Shown: positions 1-8,693, counted from the first letter of the stretch. The stretch is 64,000 nt of DNA from Dyella sp. RRB7 (GCF_022761115.1 NZ_JAKWJS010000001.1:124001-188000); one strand, 5' to 3'. The notes: a model not told the origin generated them from the sequence alone. A program made the numbers and translations.

Positions 1-254
1 GTGGTGCCCACGAACGCGGTGCGCCAACGCAACAGGCGCCCCCACCAACGGTAGCCGGGAGCGTGCACGACCTTATCCCTCACCTCGGCGTCCGCCGTGG
101 TCAGCAGATCGAAGGGCGCCACGAACGCCGGGGTGCCGGCAGCCTCCAGCACACGGAAATCGATGGGGGGATGCTCCGCGAACCGGGCGATCAGCGCATC
201 CGGCTCAAGCTGGTTCAGGTACCGCACACCGCACTCCACTGGATACAAGTGCAT
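1..254 (-). CDS. Probable BioF2-like GNAT acetyltransferase, N-terminal part only
   Basis: This gene runs off the left edge, so only about 84 N-terminal residues are visible. Translating the minus strand from the ATG at 254 gives an uninterrupted frame starting MHLYPVECGVRYL and containing FDLLTT, GYRWWGRLLRWRT and FVGTT. From memory, this resembles the N-terminus of BioF2/FemAB-like acetyltransferases in proteobacteria. The function is therefore inferred from weak resemblance, and the catalytic half is outside the window. It diverges from the acyl carrier protein and ketosynthase at 448-1917, so the three may form one acyl-transfer locus. The frame stays open upstream of the ATG and no strong ribosome site is seen, so the start is provisional. 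Confidence 0.5.
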   Translation of the reverse strand, partial: MHLYPVECGVRYLNQLEPDALIARFAEHPPIDFRVLEAAGTPAFVAPFDLLTTADAEVRDKVVHAPGYRWWGRLLRWRTAFVGT

Positions 255-447
255 AGGATACGACCCCGCACGGTCCGCCGGTGCATCCTGAGTCGATAAG
301 CTGGATGAAAGGCAGCCGGCGGACGATCGGGCGCACGCTCGGCAAGCGCCGGCATTCTGGACATTGCAACGATCGTTCGTCAGTCTTGCTCAAGGGCATC
401 AGGTGGATGCCTGTCACTCCGGCGCCATGGCATCCAGGAAAGCAAAC

Positions 448-699
448 ATGAGCACAGTGCAACAGGAAACCTTCGACATCATCGCCAAACAGGCCAAGAT
501 CGAGCTCGATACGATCAAGCCGGAATCCACCTTGAAGGACCTGGGCATTGCCTCGCTGGATGCCATCGAAGTGATCTTCGACATCGAAGAGCACTTCAAC
601 ATCAACCTCCCCAACGAGGACACCGACCTGGAAAACGGCACGGTGGGCCAGCTCGTCGAAGCCATCGAGCGCCAACTCGCCCAGAAGACCAGCGAATAA
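448..699 (+). CDS. Acyl carrier protein (83 aa)
   Basis: A small acidic acyl carrier protein. The phosphopantetheine attachment serine is probably Ser36 in GIASLDAIE. The usual Asp before the serine is Ala, but the following Leu-Asp and the helix IFDIEEHFNI fit the family. The ATG at 448 is preferred over an in-frame start further upstream because AGGAAAG sits about 5 bases before it and homologous ACPs start here. The stop is 3 bases from the next gene, a ketosynthase, so the two are very likely cotranscribed and the ACP probably feeds that enzyme. It lies away from any fabD/fabG genes, suggesting a dedicated carrier rather than the main AcpP. Confidence 0.9.
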   Translation: MSTVQQETFDIIAKQAKIELDTIKPESTLKDLGIASLDAIEVIFDIEEHFNINLPNEDTDLENGTVGQLVEAIERQLAQKTSE

Positions 700-702
700 G
701 CC

Positions 703-1917
703 ATGCGTCGCATCGTCATCACCGGCATGGGCGCCATCTGCGCCCTGGGCCATGACGCGCCGTCCGTGTGGAAGGCGATGACCGAGGGCCGTTCCGGCAT
801 CGGTCCGATCCATCACATCCAGCCCGGCCAGTTGCGCAATGGCGGCATCGCCGCCGAAATCACCGACTACGATCCGGCCAGCTTCTTCGATGAAGCGCGT
901 CGCGCCTTGCTCGATCCGTTCAGCGAGTACGCGCTGATCGCGGCCAACGAGGCGATCCGCCAGTCCGGCATCAGCTTCGCCGGCGAGGCCGCTGCGCGCA
1001 CCGCGGTGGTGATCGGCACCGGCGCCGGCGGCGAAAACACCCGCGATGAGATGTACCAGCGCCTCTACGGCGAACACCAGGGTCGTTTCCACCCACTGGG
1101 CATCGTGCGCATGATGACGAATGCGCCCGCCAGCCAGGTGAGCATCGTGCATGGCATCACCGGTCCCGCCTTCGTGGTGGCCAGTGCCTGCGCCTCGTCC
1201 AACCATGCCTTTGCCCAGGCCGCCATGATGATCCGCTCGGGCATGGTCGACGCCGCCGTGGTGGGCGGCACCGAAGCCTGCATCACGCTGGGTACCTTGC
1301 GTGCATGGGAAGCCATGCGTGTGCTGGCCCCGGATACCTGCCGCCCCTTCAGCGCCGGTCGTCGAGGACTCGTACTCGGCGAAGGCGCCGGCATGTACGT
1401 GCTGGAAACGCTGGAGTCCGCCCAGGCACGCGGCGCTAACATCCTGTGCGAGCTGGCCGGCACCGGCATGAGTTCGGACGCAGGCGATATCGCCGCGCCC
1501 TCCGACATCGGCGCCGCCGCCGCCATGAACATGGCCTTGCGCGATGCCGGCATGTCCCCCGACGAGGTGGATTACATCAACGCCCACGGCACCGGCACCG
1601 TCGCCAATGACAGCACGGAGACGCGCGCGATCCATCGCGTGTTCGGCGCGCATGCGCGCGAGCTGGTGGTCACCTCGACCAAGCCCATGCATGGCCACGC
1701 CCTGGGCGCGGGCGGCGCACTGGAACTGGTAGCCGCCATCGGTGCGATCCGTGACGGCATCGTGCCGCCCACGCTCAACTACCTGGGCCCCGACCCGGCC
1801 TGCGACCTGGACTATGTGCCCAATGTGGCGCGCGAAATCAACGTGCATGCGGCCATCAGCAATTCGTTTGCGTTTGGCGGGCTCAATGCGGTGGTGGCGA
1901 TTCGGCGGGGGCCGTAG
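703..1917 (+). CDS. Beta-ketoacyl-ACP synthase (FabF-like, 404 aa)
   Basis: A KAS II-type condensing enzyme that would extend an acyl chain on an ACP by decarboxylative condensation with malonyl-ACP. The catalytic triad is visible: Cys163 in SACASSNH, His295 in NAHGTGT and His332 in GHALGAGG. The C-terminal NSFAFGG motif is also present. Full length at 404 residues against about 410 for FabF. It starts 3 bases after the upstream ACP gene. No reductase, dehydratase or acyltransferase follows it; transcription probably ends in the repeat-bearing spacer 1918-2121. Enzyme class is certain, but whether it serves general fatty acid synthesis or a special lipid cannot be told from the sequence. Confidence 0.93.
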   Translation: MRRIVITGMGAICALGHDAPSVWKAMTEGRSGIGPIHHIQPGQLRNGGIAAEITDYDPASFFDEARRALLDPFSEYALIAANEAIRQSGISFAGEAAARTAVVIGTGAGGENTRDEMYQRLYGEHQGRFHPLGIVRMMTNAPASQVSIVHGITGPAFVVASACASSNHAFAQAAMMIRSGMVDAAVVGGTEACITLGTLRAWEAMRVLAPDTCRPFSAGRRGLVLGEGAGMYVLETLESAQARGANILCELAGTGMSSDAGDIAAPSDIGAAAAMNMALRDAGMSPDEVDYINAHGTGTVANDSTETRAIHRVFGAHARELVVTSTKPMHGHALGAGGALELVAAIGAIRDGIVPPTLNYLGPDPACDLDYVPNVAREINVHAAISNSFAFGGLNAVVAIRRGP

Positions 1918-2003
1918 GGTTTGCTCGCGCCGGGTGGCGATGGCTTCGCCAGGATGTTGTTTGGGCAGTGGCGCGATTCGATAGGCGGCGTTGGTTTTGG
2001 TTC

Positions 2004-2084
2004 GTCATCCCTGCAAAAGTGAGGACCCGGGGACTGTCGCTTTTGTTGGCGTGGTCGCCAGGGTGCCGCCTCCGCAGGGATGAC
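2004..2084. repeat. Dispersed-type inverted repeat (CATCCCTGC family)
   Basis: An 11-base perfect inverted repeat, GTCATCCCTGC at 2004-2014 and GCAGGGATGAC at 2074-2084, brackets about 59 bases in the spacer between the convergent ketosynthase and Nudix genes. The arms match the 30-base hairpin at 43657-43686 except for one base, so both appear to belong to one dispersed repeat family. It may also help end transcription. Confidence 0.6.
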
Positions 2085-2121
2085 TAATAAGAGCGCCTTC
2101 CGTCCCAACCGGGAGAGAAAG

Positions 2122-2520
2122 CTAGAGCCTCGGCAATATCTGCTGGCGACTCAGCCGCGCGATAGCCACATCACCCGGCGCCGCCGGATCGATCCAGCAC
2201 ACCTCTTCGATTTCCGCCTTCGCCTCAAAAGGCCCCTCAGCGGCCACCTCATAGACCTCCGCCTCCACTACATGGCCAGGCTCATTGGCCGCCGGCGCAC
2301 GGAAGCATCCCAGCCAGCGCGCGCCTTCGCGATGCATGCGGCAACCGAGCTCCTCGGCCAGTTCGCGCGACAGCGTATGCAGATCATCCGCATCGCCCGC
2401 GTCACGCTTGCCGCCCGGCTGCTGCCACACGACGGCACCGCGCTTGCGCACCATCAGCACGCATCCCTGCGCGTCGCGGATCACCGCCGCGACGATGCGG
2501 ATGTATTGCGCGTCACTCAC
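2122..2520 (-). CDS. Nudix hydrolase, second of a tandem pair (132 aa)
   Basis: A small Nudix-fold protein expected to hydrolyse a nucleoside diphosphate-X substrate. The core RELAEELG of the Nudix box is present at about residues 52-59. The upstream half (GGKRDAGDADDLHTLS) carries Asp where Glu is usual and is one residue longer than the consensus spacing, so metal binding may differ. The start is a GTG whose codon overlaps the stop of the preceding Nudix gene (GTGA, 2517-2520), implying translational coupling. The product ends at ILPRL. The substrate cannot be predicted. Confidence 0.82.
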   Translation of the reverse strand: MSDAQYIRIVAAVIRDAQGCVLMVRKRGAVVWQQPGGKRDAGDADDLHTLSRELAEELGCRMHREGARWLGCFRAPAANEPGHVVEAEVYEVAAEGPFEAKAEIEEVCWIDPAAPGDVAIARLSRQQILPRL

Positions 2521-3005
2521 AGCCGCGAGAACGCCCAGGACTGCATGCGCCCGTCCTTGTACGGCATCACGCCGTGGAACGGGCGCGGATCGTCGTCGAA
2601 TACCAGCGGCAGGAAATGGCGGTCGCCTTCCCACATGGGCAGTTCCATCAGCCGGTCCAGCGGCACCCACTCCAGCGTGCCCTCGGGGTTGGCGGTCAGC
2701 GGTGTGCCACTGAAGCGGTCGATCACGAAGATGAAGCCCAGCCAGTCCTCGCCCTGCTTGCCGAAACCGGGCCAGTTGAGCGTGCCGCGCATGCTCATCG
2801 ACTCGCAGGTGATGCCCGCCTCCTCGAGGATTTCGCGGCGCATGCAGGCGGCAATGTCCTCGCCCGGCTCCATCTTGCCGCCCAGGCCGTTGTACTTGCC
2901 CAGGTGCAGGTCGTCCGGGCGGGAGTTGCGATGGATCATCAATACCTGCCGGCGATCGGGCGACAACACGTAGCCGAGCGTGGCGACAATGGGTGTGTAG
3001 GGCAT
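2517..3005 (-). CDS. Nudix hydrolase, MutT/8-oxo-dGTPase-like (162 aa)
   Basis: The complete Nudix box lies at residues 43-65 with every consensus position filled: Gly43, Glu49, Arg57-Glu58 and Glu61-Glu62 within GKMEPGED...REILEEAG. The N-terminal strand ATLGYVL and the long C-terminal part with WEGDRHFLPLVFDDDPRPFHG resemble 8-oxo-dGTP diphosphatase-like family members, so nucleotide pool cleaning is a reasonable but unproved role. It is the first gene of a two-gene minus-strand unit whose stop overlaps the GTG start of a second, divergent Nudix protein. The pair converges with the ketosynthase gene. Confidence 0.9.
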   Translation of the reverse strand: MPYTPIVATLGYVLSPDRRQVLMIHRNSRPDDLHLGKYNGLGGKMEPGEDIAACMRREILEEAGITCESMSMRGTLNWPGFGKQGEDWLGFIFVIDRFSGTPLTANPEGTLEWVPLDRLMELPMWEGDRHFLPLVFDDDPRPFHGVMPYKDGRMQSWAFSRL

Positions 3006-3097
3006 GGGTCCGTGACACCTGAGGGGAAAACCGCGAGTTTAAGACATGCTGCGGCCGGGCTTGCGCAGATCACACCGACCCGGCGACCATCGGGGGC

Positions 3098-3916
3098 ATG
3101 TCCACGTCTTCGAACCGACATTCGCCGTTGCGCCGCCTGACATGGCCACTGCTAGCGCTGCTGATGCTGCTGGGCGGCATGAGCGGTTGCGCGCGGCAGG
3201 CGCCGCCCGTGGACAGCAGCGAGCGGGTGTTCGAGAACCAGAACTTCCGCGTGGTCAGCATCGACCTCAAGCGCGAGACGCTGAGCCTGCACTGGAAGGA
3301 CCCGCAGAGCGGCGAGCCCTACGGCACCATCAATGCGCTGCGCCAGTGGGGCATGTCGCACGGCCGACGCATGCTGTTTGCCGCCAACGCGGGCATCTAT
3401 GACCGCCAGTTCGCGCCACTGGGGCTGTACGTGGAAGGCGGCAAAACGGTGGTCCCGCTCAATCTTGCCCATGGCAACCCGGCCTCGGGCAATTTCTCGC
3501 TGCTGCCCAACGGTGTCTTCGCCATCTATCCCGATGGCCATGCGGCCGTGCGTACCAGCGCCGCCTTCAAGGCGGAGGGCAAGCCCGTGCAATGGGCCAG
3601 CCAGTCGGGACCGATGCTGGTGATCGATGGCAAGCTCAACGAACAGTTCATCGACGACTCCAACAGCCTCAAGTGGCGCAGCGGCGTCTGCGCCAAGACG
3701 CCGCACCAGGTGGTGTTCGCGGTGAGCGAGGCGCCGGTGAACTTCCATACCTTCGCGCGGCTGTTCAAGGAGGAACTGGGCTGCCGCGACGCGCTGTACC
3801 TGGATGGCACCATCTCGCAGTTCTATGTGGATGGCGAAGGCTACGCCGGCGCGCCCACGTTCATGGTGAAACCCTACGCCGGCATTTTCGCGGTATTCGC
3901 CCAACCCACGCCATAA
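3098..3916 (+). CDS. Phosphodiester glycosidase family lipoprotein (DUF2233/NAGPA-like, 272 aa)
   Basis: The N-terminus has a basic stretch, a hydrophobic segment (LLALLMLLGG) and a lipobox ending at the Cys of MSGC, so this is probably an envelope lipoprotein. The mature part has the family pattern: ANAGIY near residue 95, SGPMLVIDG near 172, and LYLDGTISQFY near 230. The fold is shared with the domain of N-acetylglucosamine-1-phosphodiester alpha-N-acetylglucosaminidase. In bacteria the substrates are mostly unknown; cell-wall or exopolysaccharide phosphodiesters are suggested only by analogy. It is followed 66 bases later by another envelope hydrolase gene in the same direction. Confidence 0.85.
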   Translation: MSTSSNRHSPLRRLTWPLLALLMLLGGMSGCARQAPPVDSSERVFENQNFRVVSIDLKRETLSLHWKDPQSGEPYGTINALRQWGMSHGRRMLFAANAGIYDRQFAPLGLYVEGGKTVVPLNLAHGNPASGNFSLLPNGVFAIYPDGHAAVRTSAAFKAEGKPVQWASQSGPMLVIDGKLNEQFIDDSNSLKWRSGVCAKTPHQVVFAVSEAPVNFHTFARLFKEELGCRDALYLDGTISQFYVDGEGYAGAPTFMVKPYAGIFAVFAQPTP

Positions 3917-3982
3917 GGCCGACGCGCTCATGCGGCCGGTCTTGATCTTCCACCTCCATCGACGAACCTGGTTCCGCACGCC

Positions 3983-6403
3983 ATGACCCAAGCACGACGT
4001 TTTCGCTGGCTTCGTTATCTCATCGGCACGCTGCTGATACTGGTGGTCGGCGTGCTGCTCGCCGGCTGGTACCTGATCGCCGGCAGTCGCGCGCAACTCG
4101 ACGGCGAGGTGCGCCTGGCCGGCCTCAAGGACGCCGTGTCGATCACCCGCGACGCGCTGGGTACGGTGACCTTGAAGGGGCAAAGCCGCGACGACGTGAG
4201 CTTCGCGCTGGGTTACGTGCACGGCCAGGAACGCTTCTTCGCGATGGACCTGATGCGCCGCCTGCCGGCCGGCGAGCTGTCCGAACTGGTGGGCGCCAAG
4301 GCGCTGGATACCGACATCAACCATCGTCGCCATCGCCTGCGCAGCGTGGCCGAAGCCGCTTATGCGCAGCTGGCGCCGGCGCAAAAGCACGCGCTCGATC
4401 TGTATGCCGCGGGCGTCAACGCCGGCCTGGCCGATCTGCACGTGAAACCGTGGGAATACCTGCTGCTCAACGAGAAGCCGCAGCCGTGGCGCCCCGAAGA
4501 CAGCTTCCTGGTGATCGCCGCGATGTACCTGGACCTCAACGGCGACGGCCGCAACGAGCGCGAGCTGCATATCGCCGAGCTGCGCTCCGCCTTGCCGGCG
4601 CCGGTGGCGGATTTCCTGCTGTCGCCCGATCCCAACTGGGAAGCGCCGTTGAAAGGCGATCTTTCGCATCCGCCGGTGATCCCCGGGCCCGACGTGCTCA
4701 ACCTGCGCCAGGCGCAACCGTCGACAGCCACGGACAGCAGCGCCCTCACCGCGGCCCTGTTGCCCGCGCTGGACGAGGCGCGCCCTGGCAGCAACAACTT
4801 CGCGGTGGCTGGCAGCCTTACCGAAAACGGCGCGGCCATTCTCGCCAACGACATGCACCTGGGCCTGCGCGTGCCCAACATCTGGTTCCGCGTGCGCCTG
4901 CGCTATCCCGATCCCACCGCCCCGGCGGGCCAGCGCGATGCCAGTGGTGTCTCCCTGCCCGGCACGCCGGCCCTGGTGGTCGGCTCCAATGGCCAGGTGG
5001 CCTGGGGTTTCACCAACAGCTACGGCGACTGGCTGGACTGGGTGCGCGTGCTGCGCGACCCGAACGACCCGAGCCGCTACAAGGTGCCGGAAGGCTGGGC
5101 CAGCATCGAATCGCACGACGAGGTCATCCGCATCAAGGACGCCCCCAGCCACACGCTGAAGGTCGAAGACACGCGCTGGGGCCCGATCATGGGCAAGGAC
5201 ACCGACGGCACGCCGATGGCGCTGGCGTGGATCGGCGATCGTGCGCAGGGCTACAACCTGGGCGTGATGCAGCTGGAACATGCCGATAGCGCCCACGCCG
5301 CGCTGGACCTGGCGCACACCATGGGCATGCCGCCGCAAAACCTGCTGGCGGCCGACAGCGCCGGCCATATCGGCTGGACCGTCACCGGCGACTGCATTCC
5401 GCTGCGCAAGGGCTTCGATCCGCAGCTGCCGGCCGACTGGTCCAGCGCGGACACCGGCTGGGTGGGCTGCGCCGATGCCTCGCAGTATCCGCGCATCGAA
5501 GATCCCGCCGATGGCCGCCTGTGGACCGCCAACAATCGCACCGTCGATGGCGACGACCTTGCCCTGCTGGGCAATGGCGGCCACGACCTGGGCGCACGCG
5601 CCCAGCAGATCCGCGACGACCTGCGCGCCCGCGGCAGCTTCACGCCCGGCAACCTGCTCGACGTGCAACTGGACGATCGCGCGGTGCTGCTCACCCGCTG
5701 GCAACGCCTGTTGCAGGACACCCTGGCCGGCACCAACGATCCCGCACTGGAACAGTTGCGCCAGCTCACCGCCAGCTGGACCGGACGCGCCGACCCCAGC
5801 AGCGTCGACTACCGGCTGGTGCGCGCCTTCCGCGACAAGGTGAAGGAGAACGTGCTGTCACCGTTCGTGGCGCGGGTGAAGCAGAAATACGACGATTTCA
5901 GCTGGCCCGGCATGATCGACGCCGAAGCCGCCGTATGGACCCTGGTGCGCGACCGCCCGATCCAGTTGCTCGATGCGAAGTACGACAACTGGAATGCCCT
6001 GCTGCTGGCCAGCGCGCGCCAGGTGGTCGACGAACTGGGCAAGCAGCCGGGTGGCCTGGCCGCACGCAACTGGGGCGAGATCAATCGCACAGGCATCCGG
6101 GATCCGTTGTCGCGTGCACTGCCGCCCTTCGTCGCCCGCTTCCTCGACATGCCTGACGAAGCGGTGGCCGGCGACCACAACATGCCGCGCGTCGTCTCGC
6201 CGGGCTTCGGCGCCTCCGAACGTCTGGACGCCATGCCCGGCCACGAGGCGCAAAGCATCCTGCACATGCCCGGAGGCCAGAGCGACAACCCGCTGTCGCC
6301 CTATCACGGCGCCGGCGAGGAAGACTGGGTCAATGGCCGCCCCACCCCGCTGTTGCCGGGACCGGAGCAGCACACGCTGACGTTGGTGCCGGCCGCCCCT
6401 TGA
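3983..6403 (+). CDS. Penicillin acylase family protein (Ntn hydrolase, 806 aa)
   Basis: A large periplasmic-type N-terminal-nucleophile amidase. Residues about 11-33 form a single membrane or signal segment (LIGTLLILVVGVLL). The alpha-chain region follows, with YVHGQERFFAMDLMRR near residue 78. The nucleophile should be Ser270, exposed by autocatalytic cleavage after Gly269 in RPGSNNFAVAG, and NDMHLGL follows as in penicillin G and homoserine-lactone acylases. Length and order (alpha chain, spacer, beta chain) fit the family. The substrate could be acyl-homoserine lactones, a beta-lactam side chain or an acylated peptide; sequence alone does not decide. It ends just before a strong dyad at 6418-6446. 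Confidence 0.9.
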   Translation: MTQARRFRWLRYLIGTLLILVVGVLLAGWYLIAGSRAQLDGEVRLAGLKDAVSITRDALGTVTLKGQSRDDVSFALGYVHGQERFFAMDLMRRLPAGELSELVGAKALDTDINHRRHRLRSVAEAAYAQLAPAQKHALDLYAAGVNAGLADLHVKPWEYLLLNEKPQPWRPEDSFLVIAAMYLDLNGDGRNERELHIAELRSALPAPVADFLLSPDPNWEAPLKGDLSHPPVIPGPDVLNLRQAQPSTATDSSALTAALLPALDEARPGSNNFAVAGSLTENGAAILANDMHLGLRVPNIWFRVRLRYPDPTAPAGQRDASGVSLPGTPALVVGSNGQVAWGFTNSYGDWLDWVRVLRDPNDPSRYKVPEGWASIESHDEVIRIKDAPSHTLKVEDTRWGPIMGKDTDGTPMALAWIGDRAQGYNLGVMQLEHADSAHAALDLAHTMGMPPQNLLAADSAGHIGWTVTGDCIPLRKGFDPQLPADWSSADTGWVGCADASQYPRIEDPADGRLWTANNRTVDGDDLALLGNGGHDLGARAQQIRDDLRARGSFTPGNLLDVQLDDRAVLLTRWQRLLQDTLAGTNDPALEQLRQLTASWTGRADPSSVDYRLVRAFRDKVKENVLSPFVARVKQKYDDFSWPGMIDAEAAVWTLVRDRPIQLLDAKYDNWNALLLASARQVVDELGKQPGGLAARNWGEINRTGIRDPLSRALPPFVARFLDMPDEAVAGDHNMPRVVSPGFGASERLDAMPGHEAQSILHMPGGQSDNPLSPYHGAGEEDWVNGRPTPLLPGPEQHTLTLVPAAP

Positions 6404-6417
6404 GCCGGCATCGCTGC

Positions 6418-6446
6418 GGACCGGAAGCCCGACCGGCTTCCGGTCC
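6418..6446. terminator. Bidirectional terminator-like hairpin
   Basis: A perfect 12-base inverted repeat, GGACCGGAAGCC and GGCTTCCGGTCC, with a 5-base loop. It sits between the convergent acylase gene (stop 6403) and dapE (stop 6459). No clear T-run follows in the acylase direction, so it may act as an RNA 3' end stabiliser as much as a terminator. Confidence 0.6.
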
Positions 6447-6458
6447 CTGCCGAAAAGG

Positions 6459-7592
6459 TCAGCCCAGCAGCCGCTCGCACACCGCCAGGTACAGCGACGG
6501 CAGCTTTTCCAGATCATCCACCGCCACGCATTCATCCACCTTGTGGATGGTGGCGTTGACCGGCCCCAGCTCCACCACCTCCGCACCCAGCGGGGCGATA
6601 AAGCGGCCATCGGAAGTGCCGCCGCCGGTGCTTTCTTCCGGCGCGATGCCGCATAGCTCGCGGCAGGCCGCGACCACCGCCTCGCGCACGGCACCGCCCG
6701 GCGGCGTGAGGAACGGCTCGCCGGACAACGACCAGTCGACCTGCCAGTCCAGCCCGTGCCGGTCGAGGATGGCTTCGGTGCGCGCACGCAAGTCCTGCGC
6801 GCTGCTGGCTGTGCTGTAGCGGAAATTGATCAGCGCGGTCAGCGTGCCGGGGATGACGTTGTTGGCGCCGGTGCCCGCGTTGAGGTTGGACACCTGGAAC
6901 GAAGTGGGCGGGAAATCCTGGTTGCCCTCGTCCCAGCGTTCGGCGGCGAGTTCGGCCAGCGCGGGCGCGAAGGCGTGGATGGGGTTCCTGGCCTTCTCCG
7001 GATACGCCACATGCCCCTGCACGCCGCGCACGACGAGCGTGCCCGACAACGAGCCGCGACGTCCGACGCGGATCAGGTCGCCCAGGCGTTCCTTCGACGA
7101 CGGTTCACCCACCACGCACCAGTCGATGCGCTCGCCAGTGCTGCGGAAATGCTCCGCCACGCGGCGCACGCCGTCGAGGTTGGCAGGGCCTTCCTCGTCG
7201 CTGGTCAGCAGCAGGCCCACACGCCCCCGATGATGCGGATGCCTCGTCACGAACGCTTCCAGCGCCACCACCATCGCGGCCACGCCACTTTTCATGTCGG
7301 CCGCGCCACGGCCATATAGACGTCCATCGCGAACGACCGGCTCGAACGGGTCGCCCTGCCAGTTTTCCACCGGGCCGCTGGGCACCACGTCGGTATGCCC
7401 CAGGAACACCAGCAACGGGCCACCGCTGCCATGCGTGGCCCAGAGATTGTCCACCTCGCCGAAGCGCAAGTGCTCGCAACGGAACCCGGCCTGGGTCAGT
7501 CGCGCCGCGATCAAAGCCTGGCAACCCGCATCATCGGGCGTTACCGAGCGGCGGCTGATCAGTTCACAGGCGAGATCGAATACGGCGGACAT
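6459..7592 (-). CDS. dapE: Succinyl-diaminopimelate desuccinylase (377 aa)
   Basis: Removes succinate from N-succinyl-LL-diaminopimelate in lysine and peptidoglycan precursor synthesis. It is an M20-family zinc peptidase, and the metal-binding motifs are visible: GHTDVVPSG near residue 65, [10 protein letters not shown] near 95 and DEEGPAN near 131. GGTSDGRF and the C-terminal HKVDECV also fit. At 377 residues it matches the family's usual 375. It lies 32 bases after the ferritin/VIT1 fusion gene and is the last gene of a unit that begins with dapD, so two steps of the succinylase branch are encoded together. Confidence 0.96.
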   Translation of the reverse strand: MSAVFDLACELISRRSVTPDDAGCQALIAARLTQAGFRCEHLRFGEVDNLWATHGSGGPLLVFLGHTDVVPSGPVENWQGDPFEPVVRDGRLYGRGAADMKSGVAAMVVALEAFVTRHPHHRGRVGLLLTSDEEGPANLDGVRRVAEHFRSTGERIDWCVVGEPSSKERLGDLIRVGRRGSLSGTLVVRGVQGHVAYPEKARNPIHAFAPALAELAAERWDEGNQDFPPTSFQVSNLNAGTGANNVIPGTLTALINFRYSTASSAQDLRARTEAILDRHGLDWQVDWSLSGEPFLTPPGGAVREAVVAACRELCGIAPEESTGGGTSDGRFIAPLGAEVVELGPVNATIHKVDECVAVDDLEKLPSLYLAVCERLLG

Positions 7593-7624
7593 CGGTTTTC
7601 CTCAGATAAGCGAACGGCGCGCCG

Positions 7625-8692
7625 TCACCCGACCAGCGCCGCACCCAATACATGACCCACGGCATAGGTAATCGCGGCGGCGGACACGGTGATGCCAAGT
7701 TGACGCGCGATGGAAAACGCCATGCTACGCCCGGTGAACAAGGCCGTGCCCATGCCGATCAGCACCAGCCCGGCGGTGGTGGAACCCATGCTGGCCAGGA
7801 ACGCGGCATGGCCGTGCAGGAACAGGTACGGCACCACCGGAAAGAACGCGCCCAGCGCGAACAGGCAGAACGACGAGATGGCGGCGCCATAGGCGGAACC
7901 ACCCAGCTCTTCTGGATCGATACCCAGATCCTCGCGCACCAGGGTGTCGAGCGCCGTACGGGGGCGCTCGGAAATCTGCTCCGCCAAGGCTTCCGCCGTG
8001 CCGGGCTCCATGCCCTTCTCGCGATAGATGCCGGCGATGCTGCGCGTGCCGTCTTCCGGCGCCACCGCCAGGCGTTCGGCGCGCGCGGCAATCTGCGCCT
8101 GATAGAACTCGCGCGAACTGTTCACCGACAGCCACTCGCCCAACGCCATCGAACACGCCCCCGCAACCAGTCCGGCGAAACCCGCCAGCAGAATGGCATG
8201 GTCACCCGAGGCGGCGCCGACCATGCCCATCACCAGACTGGCGTTGGAAACCAGCCCATCGTTCGCTCCCAGCACCGCGGCACGCAGCGTATTGCCGCTT
8301 TGCGTGCGATGGCGGCCACTGCGCGTGGTCGGCGCCTGGGGTTCGAGGAAATGATCGCGATGGCCGCTGCGGTCCACCGGCGTCGGCAGATGATCGGCAT
8401 GCTCCAGCCGCACCACCGTGGGCATCACGAACTCAGTGCCGAACTGGCGCGCAAACCAGGTCAGCACGCGCACGCGCGCACCGGCTCGCGGTGGCGGCAC
8501 GGCCGCTCCCATCTGCTTGAGCCTTGCTTCCCAGAACAGCGCATTGGCGCGCTCGCCATCGGCAATGCGGCGATAGGCGCGACTGAGGCGCTCGTCCGAC
8601 GCCAGCTCGGCCAGGTTGTCGTAGAGCGCGGCGTTGTCGCGCTCGATGCGCAGGTTGCCGCGATAGTGTCTGGCCGAGCGTGGCTTGCTCAT
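7625..8692 (-). CDS. Ferritin-like/VIT1 fusion membrane protein, MbfA-like (355 aa)
   Basis: Two domains are visible. Residues about 10-60 form a rubrerythrin/ferritin-like helical pair with ERDNAALYDNLAEL and the DGERAN stretch, which would bind iron. From about residue 150 a VIT1/CCC1 transporter follows: GANDGLVSN, then GLVAGACSMALGEWLSV, a charged middle loop, and three hydrophobic C-terminal segments. This layout matches membrane-bound ferritin A (MbfA), an iron exporter that protects against iron and peroxide stress. Iron or manganese export here is inference. The ATG at 8692 is chosen because it is one base beyond the stop of the upstream arsC-like gene, giving tight coupling within the dap unit. 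Confidence 0.88.
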   Translation of the reverse strand: MSKPRSARHYRGNLRIERDNAALYDNLAELASDERLSRAYRRIADGERANALFWEARLKQMGAAVPPPRAGARVRVLTWFARQFGTEFVMPTVVRLEHADHLPTPVDRSGHRDHFLEPQAPTTRSGRHRTQSGNTLRAAVLGANDGLVSNASLVMGMVGAASGDHAILLAGFAGLVAGACSMALGEWLSVNSSREFYQAQIAARAERLAVAPEDGTRSIAGIYREKGMEPGTAEALAEQISERPRTALDTLVREDLGIDPEELGGSAYGAAISSFCLFALGAFFPVVPYLFLHGHAAFLASMGSTTAGLVLIGMGTALFTGRSMAFSIARQLGITVSAAAITYAVGHVLGAALVG

Positions 8693-8693
8693 G

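Noticed and set aside
205-1848. A 547-codon frame antisense to the ketosynthase
   Set aside because: Its frame is the shadow of the ketosynthase gene, while the real minus-strand gene at 1-254 uses another frame.
3152-5704. A long antisense open frame (850 codons) over the lipoprotein and acylase genes
   Set aside because: Same shadow composition; the plus-strand genes have recognisable domains throughout.
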